Notes under the pieces: model-generated
Told to the model about the DNA's origin: nothing
Databases searched by the model: none
What the model saw: the letters and a program-made list of their open reading frames with translations, nothing else
From: Diaporthe sp. PMI_573
Lineage: Eukaryota > Ascomycota > Sordariomycetes > Diaporthales > Diaporthaceae
Assembly: GCA_021399435.1 (NCBI GenBank)
Contig: JAJTUP010000070.1
Location: 124,001-188,000, forward strand
DNA: 64,000 nucleotides
Reading direction: 5' to 3'
Translations under genes and position numbers: made by a program
Shown here: positions 12,240 through 24,896 of the stretch, one piece after another
Layout: every line of letters starts with the position of its first letter
Numbering within the stretch: position 1 is the first letter of the stretch

Positions 12240-13190
12240 GTATGAGGGTAAAAGACCTATAATTATATGTTTTTAACTGATTTGTATTTAACTGTGTGAT
12301 ATTTCTATAACGAGGTTTTGAATATTAAATCTTGTTAAAGAAACGCTTTCTATCCTTGGCTGCCCTCTTTCCTCTCTTTGACTTGTTATTTTTAATTGTT
12401 GTTTTGAGAGCAATGAGCTGGTCTATTTGTTTAGAATAGTCCTCAAATTTCTCTAAGGTGGCAATAAACACGTCGATCTGTTTGGTTATGCGAGGTCCCT
12501 TGTTGTTGCGCTCCTTTGCCTTTGCAAATAATGTCCTTGTATCGGCACGGACTTGCTCGTTGTAGTTAAAGTCTATTTCTGTGGCTGCAGAGCTGTTAGG
12601 TCCACGCATCCAGAACTGTGCGCAGCAATGGAATGTGGTTGCCTTACCTGGGTCTTAGACATGTGCACTGGTTCAAGCTTGACTGTCGTCTCGGCTTCGG
12701 TGGCGCGGCAGGCTAAATGATTGCTTTCGTGTGGTCTTGCAACGCAGCGGAACAAGGTCGTGTCGCTTGGTTTCGCCAGATGGGTGTGTTTACAGAGCAG
12801 AGCCAGAACCTGTGCGTGTCCCACGAGATCGGGGCAATGGCTGCTTTTATCATCGCCCATTTTGGCCAACTTGTGTTCGCCTGAGTCACACGGCGATGGC
12901 ACTTTCACATAGTGCTTGACGGTGTCAGACTAGGTTGCTCGCGGCCCGCGATAGCTTCAACCTCGACGGGCTGACGGCTTGTCAACAGCACCGGCGCGAA
13001 CAGACTAGGCACGGCCCAACGCTACGGCTTCTAGCGCAGAATGGCGGGCGGCTTCTGACTACAGACAGGTTTGCAGAAGATTGCAAAGTCACTGTGAAAA
13101 GTCCTGCATGGCAAAAATTACTGTTTTTTTTTTAATTGTGTCTTGTCCTTCTAGGACACTAACTGTGGTTTCCAGCTAAATAGAGGAACT
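12240..13190 (-). other. Island of normal base composition inside the hAT; possible gene fragment
   Basis: This block escapes the extreme AT bias of the DNA on both sides. On the minus strand an open frame (12908-12573) ends in the phrase HMSKTQ. A second frame (12609-12325) encodes about 94 residues rich in Lys, Arg and Glu, with a likely helical segment (QIDVFIATLEKFEDYSKQID) and a basic C-terminus. CAG|GTAAGG and CACAG|TTC splice-like signals join the two in frame, but the intron would be only 32 bp, which is too short to trust. I do not recognise a family. The island separates two parts of one hAT transposase, so it was inserted or captured, and being single-copy it would not be a RIP target. 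Confidence 0.4.
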
Positions 13191-14040
13191 CAAACAAATA
13201 CAAATAGTCGATATATATAAGGTTAATTATCTATAAGTCGATAATTAGGCTAATGATCTTTATTAATAAAATTTATTATAACCCCTAAATATCTAAAAGA
13301 GTTGATAGAAATCTATATATCTAGTTGAAGGGAAATTCTTTTATAATTTTCAGCTTGTTTTTTTATAATTTCTTTAATATCTTGAATATTATTATTATAC
13401 AAAACTCGTAGAAATGCTCGTAACTTTTTATAGTAAATTTTAGAAGTGTTTCTATAATAAAGTAATTAGTATATATATTATTAATTTATTAATTTATTTT
13501 AACTTACTCGTTTAAATATTCAGTTAATTTATTAAAAGAATTCGATGATAAAACATTAAAAGATAAGTTATTAGAAGATAAAAAGTTAATAATCTTCTTT
13601 AAATAAACCTTATTATCAATATTTAAATTCTGTTTATATCCTCGTTTTTTTCGATTTCCACTAAATGATTCATTAATAGATAGTTAAGTACTTGGTTAAG
13701 AATTAATCTCTAAGTCTCGATATATATTTTCGTTATATTTATTTCCTATTAAAAGTATTATTAATATATATAAATATAAATTTATAGTAAATATTATATA
13801 GTTATTTAATAACTTACTTTTAATTTTCTTAGGGTCTTTTTCTTTGTTTAAATTCGTAGCTATTAATTTATGTTTTTCTTTATAGTATAAAATGCCATTA
13901 GAGCTAATTTGAGCTCTAATAGCATTATAAGGTATTTCTTTATTATACCCTGGCATAGTACAATAAAATATAACTTTTCGAAGTGTAGAATAATCAATAT
14001 CCAATAGTTTATAAATAAATAAGCCAGCTGTAATAGTATA
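13190..14040 (-). pseudogene. hAT transposase, N-terminal part (RIP-degraded)
   Basis: Minus-strand reading from about 14000 gives a possible BED zinc finger remnant (YCTMPGYNKEIPYNAIR then GILYYKEKHKL, with Cys/His positions partly changed). Near 13600 comes FLSSNNLSFNVLSSNSFNKL, which resembles the family segment IxxNLPFxxVExPxFxxLL. Near 13330-13250 comes ISLQLDIQISINSFRYLGVI, resembling ISFDxWTSxNxxxxLGV. All are interrupted by stops. The reading continues at 12235 after the island. Confidence 0.55.
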
Positions 14041-14423
14041 GGCATTGCTTTTAAAAAAAACGTTAATTTATTTCCCTTTTTATTTTTAAACTCTTCAGTC
14101 TTTTTATTTGGTCTTTTAAATATATTAGGGGTAGGATTTATATCAATACTATCGTTATGACTATTAGAATAGCTATCGTCGTTTAAACTAGAGTTTTTAA
14201 GCGTTAGAAATACGATAATTGAAAGGGCCAGCGTTGAAGGAGTTAAAAGAAGTCATTTTTCTTTTTTTTATATAATATATAGTATATAAATAACAAGTAA
14301 TTTTTTTAATTTATAATAGTAGGTATAGTATAGTAGTATAGTAATAAGTAGCTTAATTTTTAGGCAACTTAAATAAAAAGAAAAAAAAAAGATAAAAGAA
14401 GAAAGTAAACAGAATATTTATAA
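14041..14423. other. AT-rich spacer, no gene seen
   Basis: Presumed 5' non-coding end of the hAT element. Short A/T runs only; one small patch near 14220-14245 is less AT-biased. Confidence 0.4.
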
Positions 14424-14835
14424 TTATTGGTCTATTTGTCTATTCGTCTATTGGTCTATTAGTCTATTCGTCTATTAGTCTATTAGTCTATTAGTCTATT
14501 GGTCTATTGGTCTATTGGTCTATTGGTCTATTGGTCTATTAGTTTATTAGTCTATTGGTCTATTAATCTATTAGTCTATTTGTCTATACGTCTATTTGTT
14601 TATTCGCCTATTAGTCTATTAGTCTATTAGTCTATTAGTCTATTAGTCTATTAGTCTATTAGTCTATTAGTCTATTAGTCTATTAGTCTATTAGTCTATT
14701 AGTCTATTAGTCTATTAGTCTATTAGTCTATTAGTCTATTAGTCTATTAGTCTATTAGTCTATTAGTTTATTAGCTTATTGGTCTATTAGTCTATTAGTT
14801 TATTAGTTTATTAGTCTATTAATTTAATAATTTAA
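14424..14835. repeat. Octanucleotide tandem array (TATTAGTC)n
   Basis: About 400 bp of an 8 bp repeat, tattagtc, nearly perfect between about 14600 and 14770. Towards the edges it carries substitutions (tattggtc, tattcgtc, tatttgtc, tattaatc). The central homogeneity with degenerate edges is the usual pattern of an expanding microsatellite. Confidence 0.95.
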
Positions 14836-15040
14836 AAATCTAATAGCTTATTAATAAAATACTCTTTATTATTAAAGTATTAAAATAATAATATTATTTA
14901 AATATAATAGTATAACATTTTAATAAACTATTAATTTATTATAGTACTATATTATATTATATATAGAAAATGTATTATATATTATATATTATATAATACA
15001 AAATAATATATAATATATTGTATTATTGTATTATTACGGG
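14836..15040. other. AT-only palindromic stretch
   Basis: From 14940 to 15035 the sequence is almost only A and T and strongly self-complementary (repeated tatattatatatta and attgtattattgtattatta). It resembles the 360-480 region just inside the left end of the hAT element (tgtattattgtattat), so it may be the subterminal part of that element's other end. Confidence 0.4.
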
Positions 15041-18000
15041 GTGTAGTGTTTTACGTAGCTAGTGCGATAAATTTTCTTGGCCGTCCGTACTATAAGTATT
15101 AGACAAGCTTCTGTCCCTCTCAAGGGTCGAAGCAATAATTCAACTCATTCTTCTATTATTATTATTTAATAACCTGTAATATTGTCTGATTAGAACCCAA
15201 CTACCCGGCAGATGCGGCCTTTGCGCCCTTCCGGCCCTTTTTTATGACTTTGTCTTCTTTCGCGTTAGAGCCCTCGAGTAGTTTTCCCTCTCTCCCTCTG
15301 AGGGGCCAGCAGAACTTGGGTACCTGTTATGCTCGGCTTTGGTGTCCACGTTTTTATTAGTGATCTGGCCCGGGCTGAGCTAACTGTGTGACCTTTGAAG
15401 ACTAAGGAGAGAGCTTACGACTAACGAGTCGGTCTAAAGCTTGTCTGTTTTTCATAATTATAAGCAAAGTTATCTTACCAGCGCCTAATTAAAACTACCA
15501 AGAGAATGCCTCGCCAGGGAAAGAATTATATAACCGAATTAACGACAGAGAAAGCATACTTAAAGTATATAGGAAGAACTCTACTTTTAAACCTACTCTC
15601 TTACCGAATTTCTAAAGGATACCCTCTTAACTAAGCTTCGCGGCTAAAGTATAAATATCAGCCATTACGCCAGGAATTATTCTACGGTAATAACTAAGGC
15701 TTTAGCAGAGCAATATATTTACTTATAAAATACTTAGTTAAGAGGAGATTAGCCTTTACAGGATTTAATAAGCTTAGATTAGGAAAGAATGGCCCTTAAT
15801 CTAATTCTATAGTTACTTTAGCGACTAAAGTCTGGTTAAAAAGTAGTATTATTATAATAACTACTACTAAATTCTATCATAATTAGGTTTGCGGCAAGGT
15901 ACTTTTAGGTATAAGCGTAAAGCCCGAGAAGTATAGAGAGAGACAAAGCTAAAGTATTACAGCTTTTAATTAGAGCTAATAGGAGACTCTAAAAAGAGAC
16001 TATATATACTAAAAAGAGAAAAAATACCTTAAAAAGGCACAATATTTTAAATATTATTACTATATTAAGTACCAACCCAAGAATATTTAACTTGTTAGAT
16101 AATATATAAACTCCCTTAACAATAAGCCTACGGCTCTAATTACTTTAATCTGACTATATCTAGCACTAGAATATCTGTAGTAGCTAGCCCTGCCAAAAAC
16201 GCTGCTTTTACTAGAATATCGGGTCTTTCAACTATGTTATTTAAAGACTTAAGCCTACTACATCTACCTTTACTTACTCCCAGCTCTACCTACTAGTAAG
16301 TAATTACTAGTCCTTTTATTTCTTTTAATTACTAAAGAACTAGAAAAGAATATAGAAAAGACTAGTTACTAAAGAAACCTAAGCTTAAGGGTAAAGAATC
16401 TTTTAATAAAACCTTTTTACCTTCTGCCTAAAACTTTCCTGCTTAGCTACAATAACCCCTATATATTAAGCCTAATACTATAGGCTAATACCCGTTTAGT
16501 CTATTCTCTTATAGCACTATAATACCGCTTTAAATAGCGCTGCTTATATTGTACAACCTTAATATGCTAAGGTTTAATGAAATAAATATTGTTAAGTTAA
16601 TATCTACCTTAGAGGATATTTCTTACTAATTCTCTTATCTAACAGACTAGATCCTTTCTTTATTAAAATAATATTATACCAGCTCTAATCTAGTCTATTT
16701 AATTAAAAAAGTTACTACTAGACTAAACACCTAGGCTTTATAGAGTTAGAAACTCTTAGCCTACTTTAAAACCAGTAATACTTTCTCTTAAGTAGATCCG
16801 AGCTTGGTAATAGAAGCAATTCTCTGCCAGAATCCCTTAGACGACCTTAAAGAGTAGAAATAGAAAATCGCCGACTATAACTAAGCGCTAATTAAAGCTG
16901 GAGAGATATCTAATTATAAAAGCAGGACCTTCTATAAGATACTTCTATCCTGAATTAAAAAGTAGCTTCTTTTTAGACTAGCCTCTAAGAAAAAGGTTAA
17001 AGATATACCCTAGATAGAATTTAAGGACAAGCTTTTATTTATCTTTAATAGAGAATTAGAATACTTAAAGTAGGACTATTATCTAGCTGTAAAAAGACTT
17101 CTTAATTGTTCTCAAATAAACCTATAGAATTAGCAGAATTAACAGTATATAAAGATAAAATAAAGTAATGATTTAAGATACTTAAAACCTACCGGTATAT
17201 ATCTAAAACCTGTCGTTTAGCCTAATTAATATAGAAATTAGGGCAATAATTCTCTTAAATAGAGGATAGACGACCTTATAAATACATTTACCGACTTAAA
17301 AATCAAATAGCTAAGAATATAAGAGGAAAAGGAGATTGATAAATAACTTAGACGTTATACCAAAGCAACCTCCTATAATAGACGATAAACTAAACTTAGA
17401 CTAACTGAAATAGGAGTAATAGGGTCTGTTTATAGACCTAGCGGCTAGAAAATCTACTCTCTAGCCTTAAGTAATAACAATAATAATATTTATAACGTTT
17501 CTACTGTTTAGCTTAAAAAGGATGGTTCTCTACATATATATTACGGCTATATAGGAGAAGACTATACGGTCTATAAGTATAACAAGATTAACAAGCTTGT
17601 TACCAATAGGCTCTTTTATATAGAAAAGTATAAGGGTTCTTTAATAATTCTTGGCACTATTATAGACGCTTGAAACAGGTATTCTAAATTTCTAGACCCT
17701 GTCAGTATTTAACTCTATTATAATTAGAAAAGAATTGGGATTAAAAAGTATGCTAGAGGCTGACTGGAGTTTCTATTATAGAAAGATAAAACTAACTTAC
17801 TATATATCCTTTAATACCGAAAACTTGTTAAGGTAAACCTATTGTTTAGAGGTAACCCGGCCTTAAGAGAGGTTAAACTGGTCTAGAATCCTGATCTGCC
17901 CGGAAAACCGCCGGTAATTAGATCTATATTAATAACCTTAGACCTATCTCTCTATACTATTACTATAGGTAAAGAGCAGATTTGTTTAAAAGATTTGTAA

Positions 18001-21000
18001 ACCTTTATTAATACTGTAAAAAAGAGACAAGTAATAGAAGACATTTTTGATTAGGGCGATAAGGCGATGTTTAAAGCTATATTAGATACCCCTTATCTTG
18101 AAATATATGTTTATTTTAAAGACAATTTGCCGAGCCTGAGTAGTTTAAGCTAAAAGGAACCGGATAACTTGGGAAGCTTAGTAGTAAAAGAATTTATTAG
18201 ATCTATAGAATTTAAAGAAGTTAGTATAAAGACAGAAAAACCAACCTGTGCTAAGCCAAAAAGATAATCGGCAGAAACTTTACCTCTAGAAGAAGTAGCG
18301 GTATAGGTAATTCTTGGCAAAACTGTTAAGATATGTGCTTCTGATCTCCTAGCTCTTAGGGAGATAAATGCTGCTCTAATTAGGCGCCTATAAGCCCTGT
18401 AAGATAGGACAAGGACTATTTTACAAGTTTCTTTTAAACCTATCTATAAAATAAGGGGATAGAGAGACTAGTACTTAAGTATTAAGGTTGTTAGTACTCT
18501 GACAAGTAACTTACTAGGGGAAACTACTCTAACTCTAATAATGATTAGATATTATATTAGCTCTCTAGCTACATTAACTTTAGATGTAATTAACTAAAGA
18601 TATTATAGTTTAGCTTTCCTTACCATATATATAGGGAGCAATTAATATATATCTTTACCGGCTTTGTTTAATACTGGGGTAGAGATGAATTTACTATGAT
18701 TAAGCTATTATAGCTAAAACTAGCTTACTTATTCTCTTCTTAAGGATATAATCTCTATAGTCTATAACAGAGAAGCCTTATCTCTAATTAGGGTAACTAA
18801 AGACTAGATTTGTATTGGCCCTAATTAGATAAAGCAAGTTTTCTTTATTGTTAATAATATAATTTGTAATATTATATACTATATTCTTTTAGGAATACCG
18901 TTCTTTTTTAATACTAACCTAATTTTTAAAACATTAAAGGGTTTCTTATTTATATATATTATACTGAAAGACTCTTAAATAAAATGTGGCCTAGGACAAA
19001 GAAACTAGAAGCCTTTTTATATAGCGCCTGGTAATAGTATATAAGTCTTAGAAAAATATATTCCGCGGACCTCAGCCATCTAGGTACATTTAGAGCGATT
19101 TAATTAGAAACCAGTAGTAATTAGTACTCTAGTTAAGCCTTTTTTAACTTATCTTAATATTAAAAAAAGTAATAAAATTCTTGGCATTCTTTAAAACAAG
19201 GATATTTAGAAGTTGTTAGTTTCTTTTACAAAAGATTTTTAGAACGAAGTATGTTAGCTATGCGTGCTTAAAGATATCGATAAACCTAATCCTTAGTATA
19301 TCTGTAGATTGCATCTAAAAATAAGGACGGCCTATACTTATAAATAGGTAAACTTGATTCTATTACCTGCCAGTATTGCCAAATTAATTAAATATACTTA
19401 TTAATTTATAATCAAAACCCTATATAAGAGAGCGGAAGTTAAAGTATATCTGGTAGATAATTACCTATCTAATAGATTAGTTTTAGAGGGAATAGTTAAT
19501 TAAAAGCCGAGCTATAAAGTAAAAATTAGAGATGTTATAAGCCGGAATTGTGGATATAAATATAACCCCTAGATACGGCCCAAATTCTCTAAAATAGAGA
19601 GGAAATCTCAACTTATTTTTAATTATTTAAAATAAATTATAAAGAATAACTGTAATGGCTTTTTGACTAAAGAAAAAAAAATATTTGTCTATTTTTTATT
19701 TAATAGGGAAAAAGCTTTTGCCTAAAACTAGTCTTATATATCTTAAATTAGTATAGATATTACTCTACCTTAAACAATTAAAACCGTGCTATATAAGGCC
19801 TATTAAGCAAAGATAGTTAAGTTGCCCAAAGCCTTTAGAGCGATAGCTATTAAAATGCTAAAGGAAAGAGAAGCAAGTAGCGTTATTAAGGAATCTTACG
19901 CAGTATATTAAAACGGCTGGTTTCTAGTTAAGAAAAAAGACTTAGGGTATCGGCTAATTAACAATATCTTTAAAGGAAATAGGGTTACAATTAGAGACGC
20001 CTTTATACCTCTGGTAGCAGATAAATTTATAGAGAAATTTATAATATATAAGATTCTTTCTCTTCTAGATTTCTTCTTAGGCTATAATTAGATTAAGCTT
20101 AATAAGAAGAGCCGCAATATAATAACCTTTGTAACACTAATTAAATTATTTCGGCAATATGGCCTACCTATAGGTGCCACTAATTCTATAGCTTAGTTTA
20201 TATAATGTATAATGCGGCTATTATATAACTTAATTTCTTTAATTTGCAGATCTTTTCTAGATAATGTAGCTATTAGAGGCCCTAATATAGATTATAATAA
20301 CAAGAAGATTTCTAATCTGCCCGGAGTTAAAAGATATATAGCGAAATACATTAAGAATCTTAATAACATTTTCTATAATGTAGAACTAATTGGCGCGGCT
20401 ATTAATGCCCGCAAGTTAGAATAGTATAAGCGTTAAACAGATATTATTAAATATATATATAGTATTCTTAGCCGAGTGCCAGCAGATAAGAAGATTATTA
20501 AGATTAGAAAATAAGAGAGCTGCGAGAATATTTCTTAGGTTTACTCCTTTATTGGCCTTATTAACTATTACCGGGCATAGATGCCGTTTTATAGGATTAT
20601 TGCCAGGCCGCTCTTTAACCTTCTTAAGAAAGAAGTACTGTTTTACTAGTTAGAAAAATGCCAGAAAGCTATAGATATATTAAAAGCAATTATTATAACT
20701 AAACCGTATCTAATTAATATTAATTATAGCCAAGGAAACATTATCCTTATAGTTAACGCGAGTCTTTAAGGATGGAAAGCTTGTCTTATATAGGAAAAAG
20801 ACAGTATTTAATATCCTGTAAGGTACGAGAGTGGAGCTTGGATAAATATAGAAAAGCTTTACAACGCCATAAAGAGAGAATATAGAATAGTTCTCTATAC
20901 GATTAAATGTCTATAGTTCTACATTTATAGTGTATACTTCTTTTTAGAAACTGACTTAAATGTTCTTGTTTGGCAACTAAAGGAAGTTGTAATAAATATG

Positions 21001-22112
21001 CCTGGCATTTTTATGATAAGATAGCTGGCGGTAATTAAGACCTACGACTTTATGGTTTGGTATATAAAGGGGACGGAAAATGTAATAGCCGACGCCTTGT
21101 TTTGCAAACCTCTAGGGCTATCTGATAATAATGACAGGCAAATTAAAGAAGACATTAAGAACTAGTATAAAATAACTTTTAGATATATAGCTATAGTTAA
21201 AGCTGATTAGAGCCTTGTGCTTAACGATATTTGCTTTTAGTCTAAAAGTCTAAAAATATTATAGTATATTTTTGGGATAGTATAATGCTGTAAGGACTTT
21301 TGTCTTTATAATTACAGACCTTTAAGAAAACGGTCTACTGTTTTGCTCTTTATAAAGAAATCCTCTGGCAGTTACCTAAAAAAGGCCTTAAATAATAATA
21401 AGTTATTAACGATCCTGATTTAAAGTCGCGGATTATTAAGAATATATATACTCCTTTAGGTTATTAAGGGCGAGATGTAATATATTCTTAAATCTGCGCT
21501 ATATATTACTAAAAGGGCATATACGCTAATATTAAAAACGCCATTGCCGAATATTTAAAGTATACAAGGTAGAGTGTTAGAGTTTATAATGACAGGATTA
21601 TTCTAACTGTCTCTAACTAGCCATTTATAAAGATTTATATTAATATCTAATACTTGTCTTTCGATTAGGGCTATAATAAGTTAGCGAAAGCCCGCTATAA
21701 CCTTACTAGCTAGATTAAAGCTATACCTTTTAGAGTTGCTAACACTAAAAACATAAAGAGATTCTTTACCTAGTATATTCTGCTTAAATAGAGATTACCT
21801 TTTAAAGCTATTATTAACAGAGGTAGAGAAAATATAGGGGAATTTATATAATACCTTTAACTAATTAGAGTTAGATAAATCCTTCTCTCGGTATATAATC
21901 TACAAGCAAACGAAATTATTAAATACGAATATTTTACTCTTATAGCCACGTTAATTAAGATAATAAAAGACGGCGCAAAAGGATAGAGACACATTCTTCT
22001 ATATACCCTCTTTTTTAATTATACGGCATTAAGACATTTATATAAAAAAAGCCTATTTTACCTCCTCTATAGGTATAATCCTATCATTTCAATAAAAACT
22101 AACATTCCGACC
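15041..22112 (+). mobile_element. Gypsy (Ty3-type) LTR retrotransposon, RIP-degraded, 3' end missing
   Basis: A candidate LTR or leader starts near 15041 (TGTAGTGTTTTACG). Gag starts at ATG 15506 (MPRQGKNYI). Pol follows in order: protease-like (about 18660), RT (about 19840-20300), RNase H (about 20680-21130) and integrase (about 21480-22080). No matching LTR was found at the 3' side, because the element stops at 22112 where an unrelated LTR begins. Stops are dense throughout. Confidence 0.75.
15506..22090 (+). pseudogene. Gypsy gag-pol polyprotein remnant
   Basis: The frames read gag (from 15506), then a protease-like LPALFNTGVEMNLL (about 18660). The RT region holds KESYAVY*NGWFLVKKKDLG (19880-19945) and the family's usual LDFFLGYN*IKL (about 20060). 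Next come an RNase H segment ending GTENVIADALFCKP (about 21070-21110) and an integrase C-terminal half with NRGRENIGEF (about 21820) and NEIIKYEYFTLIATLIKI (about 21910-21965). This resembles gypsy elements with a long gag-like N-terminus seen across fungi. Nearly every break is TAG or TAA, consistent with CpA to TpA mutation. Confidence 0.75.
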
Positions 22113-22633
22113 TCTGAAGGATTGTACCTTCAGCAGTGTGTGTATTCGGCAGGGTCGTAGTAAGGTGCACTGAGGCGAGTTGGAACGTTTGAGAATGGTT
22201 TGGACAACTTTGCATTGAATTCGAGTGGGCTTCTATCAGCCCTCCTCACAGTCCCTCCGACATGACCTCAACCCTGGGCACGCTGCGGTTGGCTCTGGTG
22301 CAGGAATAGAGGGGCCGAAAAATTTGGCCCTCAGACCCACCATCTTTGGCTTTAAACAGCCTGCCAACCCTAACCCTGATAGTAACCAAACTAAATACAG
22401 ATAAACTTCAGAAATCAGGCTATCTAATGAACTAGGTTACAAACTTTTTGGGTAAGAAATAAGGAGAATACATAGGTACAAAGTTAGGGTCTTACAATAG
22501 CCCAAAAAATCGACTCACGGCCACCAAACTCATCTGCCAGCGTGCACGCCCTATAGGCACATAGAGAAAATCTAGTGCCAAGTCTAGGGTAACTCCTTGC
22601 GTGCAGCGCCTATACGAGCGTTTCCGTTTAACA
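22113..22633 (-). repeat. Gypsy-type LTR, family A, copy 1 (minus orientation)
   Basis: Read on the minus strand it starts TGTTAAACGGAAACGCTC and ends CCTTCAGA, matching the copies at 37251-37770 (plus) and 40119-40663 (minus). It still has near-normal composition. Its flanks differ (CGACC on the left, ACTTG on the right), so no target duplication is seen. The left neighbour is gypsy integrase and the right neighbour is MULE transposase. Confidence 0.85.
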
Positions 22634-24420
22634 ACTTGCCTTTATTCTAAGCTGTTATTAATAGCGAGAAGAAATACTAGTTCCGGTAGCTTCTAGAGCA
22701 AGTTTACAAGCTTCTCCGTAATTACTAAGCCGATAAACTAACAATGTTTATAACTAACTATAATGTTGCTCTAATTAACACTCTTAAGTACGAGTTTCCT
22801 TAGGTATACTATTAACTCTACATCTTCTACATTAATATAAATATTACGCTTAGAATTAAGTAGAAGTGGAAAAAGCTACAGGTAATGGTAGGAGAAGAAG
22901 AGTTAGAAGAAGAAGATAACAAGGCTAAAAGAGGAGAGGCCCAGAGAGAGGACCTAGCGAGGGCCTCGCTTAATATACCAGCGAGAAACAAAGCAACAAT
23001 TCCAGCAACAGTCTCCGATCTAAAGGATATTCCTTATACCTAACAGGCTCTATTTAATCTCTTTAAATTTATAAAATACTTAACTAATTATAAGATCTAT
23101 AATATAGCTTAATAGTACCTACGAGAGAAGTTTTCAGACCAGGTAGTAATTATCAACTACCTTTAAACCTAGTATATTAACAAAGAAGAGAAGATTATTG
23201 CCAAATAAGCTGTGTATAAGACCTATAAGACCCTTAACTTCAGCTTGCATACAACGTCTTCCACAAAGGTTACATACTAAAGACTTAAGGTCTATCTTAG
23301 CCACAGCATAGGAAATGTTCTCTACCTAATTAAGGCTACCGACAAAATAATCGCAGATAGTTCTTATGCCTTATGCCAAGAGGAAGCCTGTTAGAAGACG
23401 GCATTACTAGAGAAGTTCAATAGGCAGAAGTAGCTGGGCAAGCTTCTACTACAGGTCTTATGGGCTGCCCTTAACCTTCTTGCCACGGCAAGAAAGTCTA
23501 TAATATATATACTTAAGGGAGAAGTCCCACAAGGCAATTACTTGCCTGTAACTTACATCTGCCTTATATTTACGTAATTCGGCTTAATTTATACTAGAAG
23601 CTTGTAGTGCTCTTTGCCAGGGAACAAAAGAAATAGCCAACAAAGAAGAAGCCAACTACCCTCTCGAGAGAGACAATATCTATAAGTTTTACTAGCTGAA
23701 TTATAACCTCTTAATTGGAAACCCTCTTCTTATAGTCCACAAGCCAAAGAAAGTTACTCTAACAAAGGGAAGACCTTGTAATGTAGCTACGTTTGCTACA
23801 GACAAAGAGGGCATCCTTAAAAGCCGTGGGAAGGCTGTAATGGGCAAAAAGATAACCTTAATAACGACCAGTCTGGGTAGTAAGGCAGGCGATAAAACAA
23901 GGGCGACTATGGCTTTTGTGTAATATATTAACTCAGTATTTGAGTGGAATGACGAGACCCTTAACTTGCTGGACCAAGAGGATGCCTGTAGCAGGAAGAA
24001 CTAGCGAGGAGCCGTCTGACGGGACCAGCAGTTAGCGGCAGGGCTTATAAAGCAAGCAACTCGCCAGCAACTAAAGCGACGGTCTGTAGAGATAGCCTCG
24101 CCAGCCTTGCTGGCAATGACGGCTTTAACACTAAGGCCAGCAGTTAAGAAGCCCCGTACGAGGGCTCGTGAGACTATTAACTAGCTGCCATGGATAGATC
24201 TGAGTGTTGAGGACCTTGTTGGCGACGAGAAGGAGACCTAGGAGGAGATTTAGGTGCTCAGGTGCGAGGAGGAACGGCCTAGGCGACGAAGAAAGTAGCA
24301 AAACACCAAGGCAGAAGTTACGATAGGTGCGAGCAGAAGCAGCAATAGTGGCAAGTGTATAGCGATAGATGTGTAGTTAATGACTAGGTTTTTGTGTAAT
24401 GTATGGCAAACTGGTGGTGA
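22634..24420 (+). pseudogene. MULE (Mutator-like) transposase remnant, N-terminus missing
   Basis: The plus strand reads SEKKY*FR*LLEQVYKLLRN, then MFITNYNVALINTLKYEFP (22743-22800), then QLYIFYINININI-like residues. This corresponds to the MULE core TDxDxALxxAIxxxFPxxxHxLCxWHIxKN. Further on, HTTSSTKVTY*RLKVYL (about 23245-23295) matches the C-terminal SSxxExxHxxLKxYL block. The last part (23900-24400) encodes an Arg/Gln-rich, probably disordered tail. Everything before the INSEK segment, including the first catalytic Asp, is absent because the LTR at 22633 abuts it. Stops are fewer than in the neighbouring elements. Confidence 0.65.
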
Positions 24421-24896
24421 ACTTTAAGGTCTGCGCACTGGGTCTGTACTTGTACTGGTGTACCATCTGTTTTTTCCGGTGCGAATATCTGTTTTCTTAA
24501 TTAACGCTACGCTGTATTAATTAATTGCTCATCGGGATTAATAGCGATGGCGCAAGTCCTAAATTACTTAGGTCTTGAAGCGTAGTGGTAGAGACCTTGT
24601 TAGTAGCGGCGGTAGCGGCGATGATAAGAGATAGGTCCTAAAATACTATTGATTTAAGCGATTTGTGCTGTGGCGAGTGTGTAGATAGTGGCATCGGCGT
24701 AGCGGTGATGAGGATAACCGGCTATAACGGCAGCAGGGCTAATATAACGGTATATATACTAATTTGGGTGGTGCGCGTTGTATGTGCACTGGGGGCCTGC
24801 ATGTACCCGTGTACTATCCGATTTCGTACATGCGAATATTCGTTTTCATACATAATACCCATACCATGCTATCATGTCCTTCAACTGTTCATCGCC
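24421..24896. repeat. MULE 3' flank with a duplicated terminal-like segment
   Basis: Two segments of about 70-90 bp are clearly related in direct orientation: about 24410-24499 and 24760-24850. Both contain GCACTGGG, a tgtac-rich centre, then TGCGAATAT or GTGCGAATAT and CGTTTTC or TGTTTTC. They may be remains of the MULE's terminal repeat. No coding sequence is recognised between them. Confidence 0.5.

Larger units (their letters stand above)
334..15035 (-). mobile_element. RIP-degraded autonomous hAT transposon, interrupted by later insertions
   Basis: The left end is seen at 334 as CAGAGTTGTGACAAAA, the same terminal motif as the MITE at 486-893. Three minus-strand blocks read as successive parts of one hAT transposase: about 13190-14040 (N-terminal), 11217-12235 (middle) and 1658-2698 (C-terminal). 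They are separated by a copia element (2704-11211) and an island of normal composition (about 12240-13190). The right end could not be found. It is probably lost where the gypsy element begins near 15.04 kb, so that boundary is a guess. Almost all interruptions are TAG/TAA at likely Gln or Trp codons, as expected from RIP. Confidence 0.6.

Noticed and set aside
14424..14835. CRISPR-like array
   Set aside because: Eight-base unit with no spacers, eukaryotic context; a microsatellite.
4069..22090. Possible use of TAG as a sense codon, since so many frames break only at TAG
   Set aside because: TAA breaks are also common, the intact genes here end normally and contain no internal TAG, and the pattern with high AT fits RIP of repeats.
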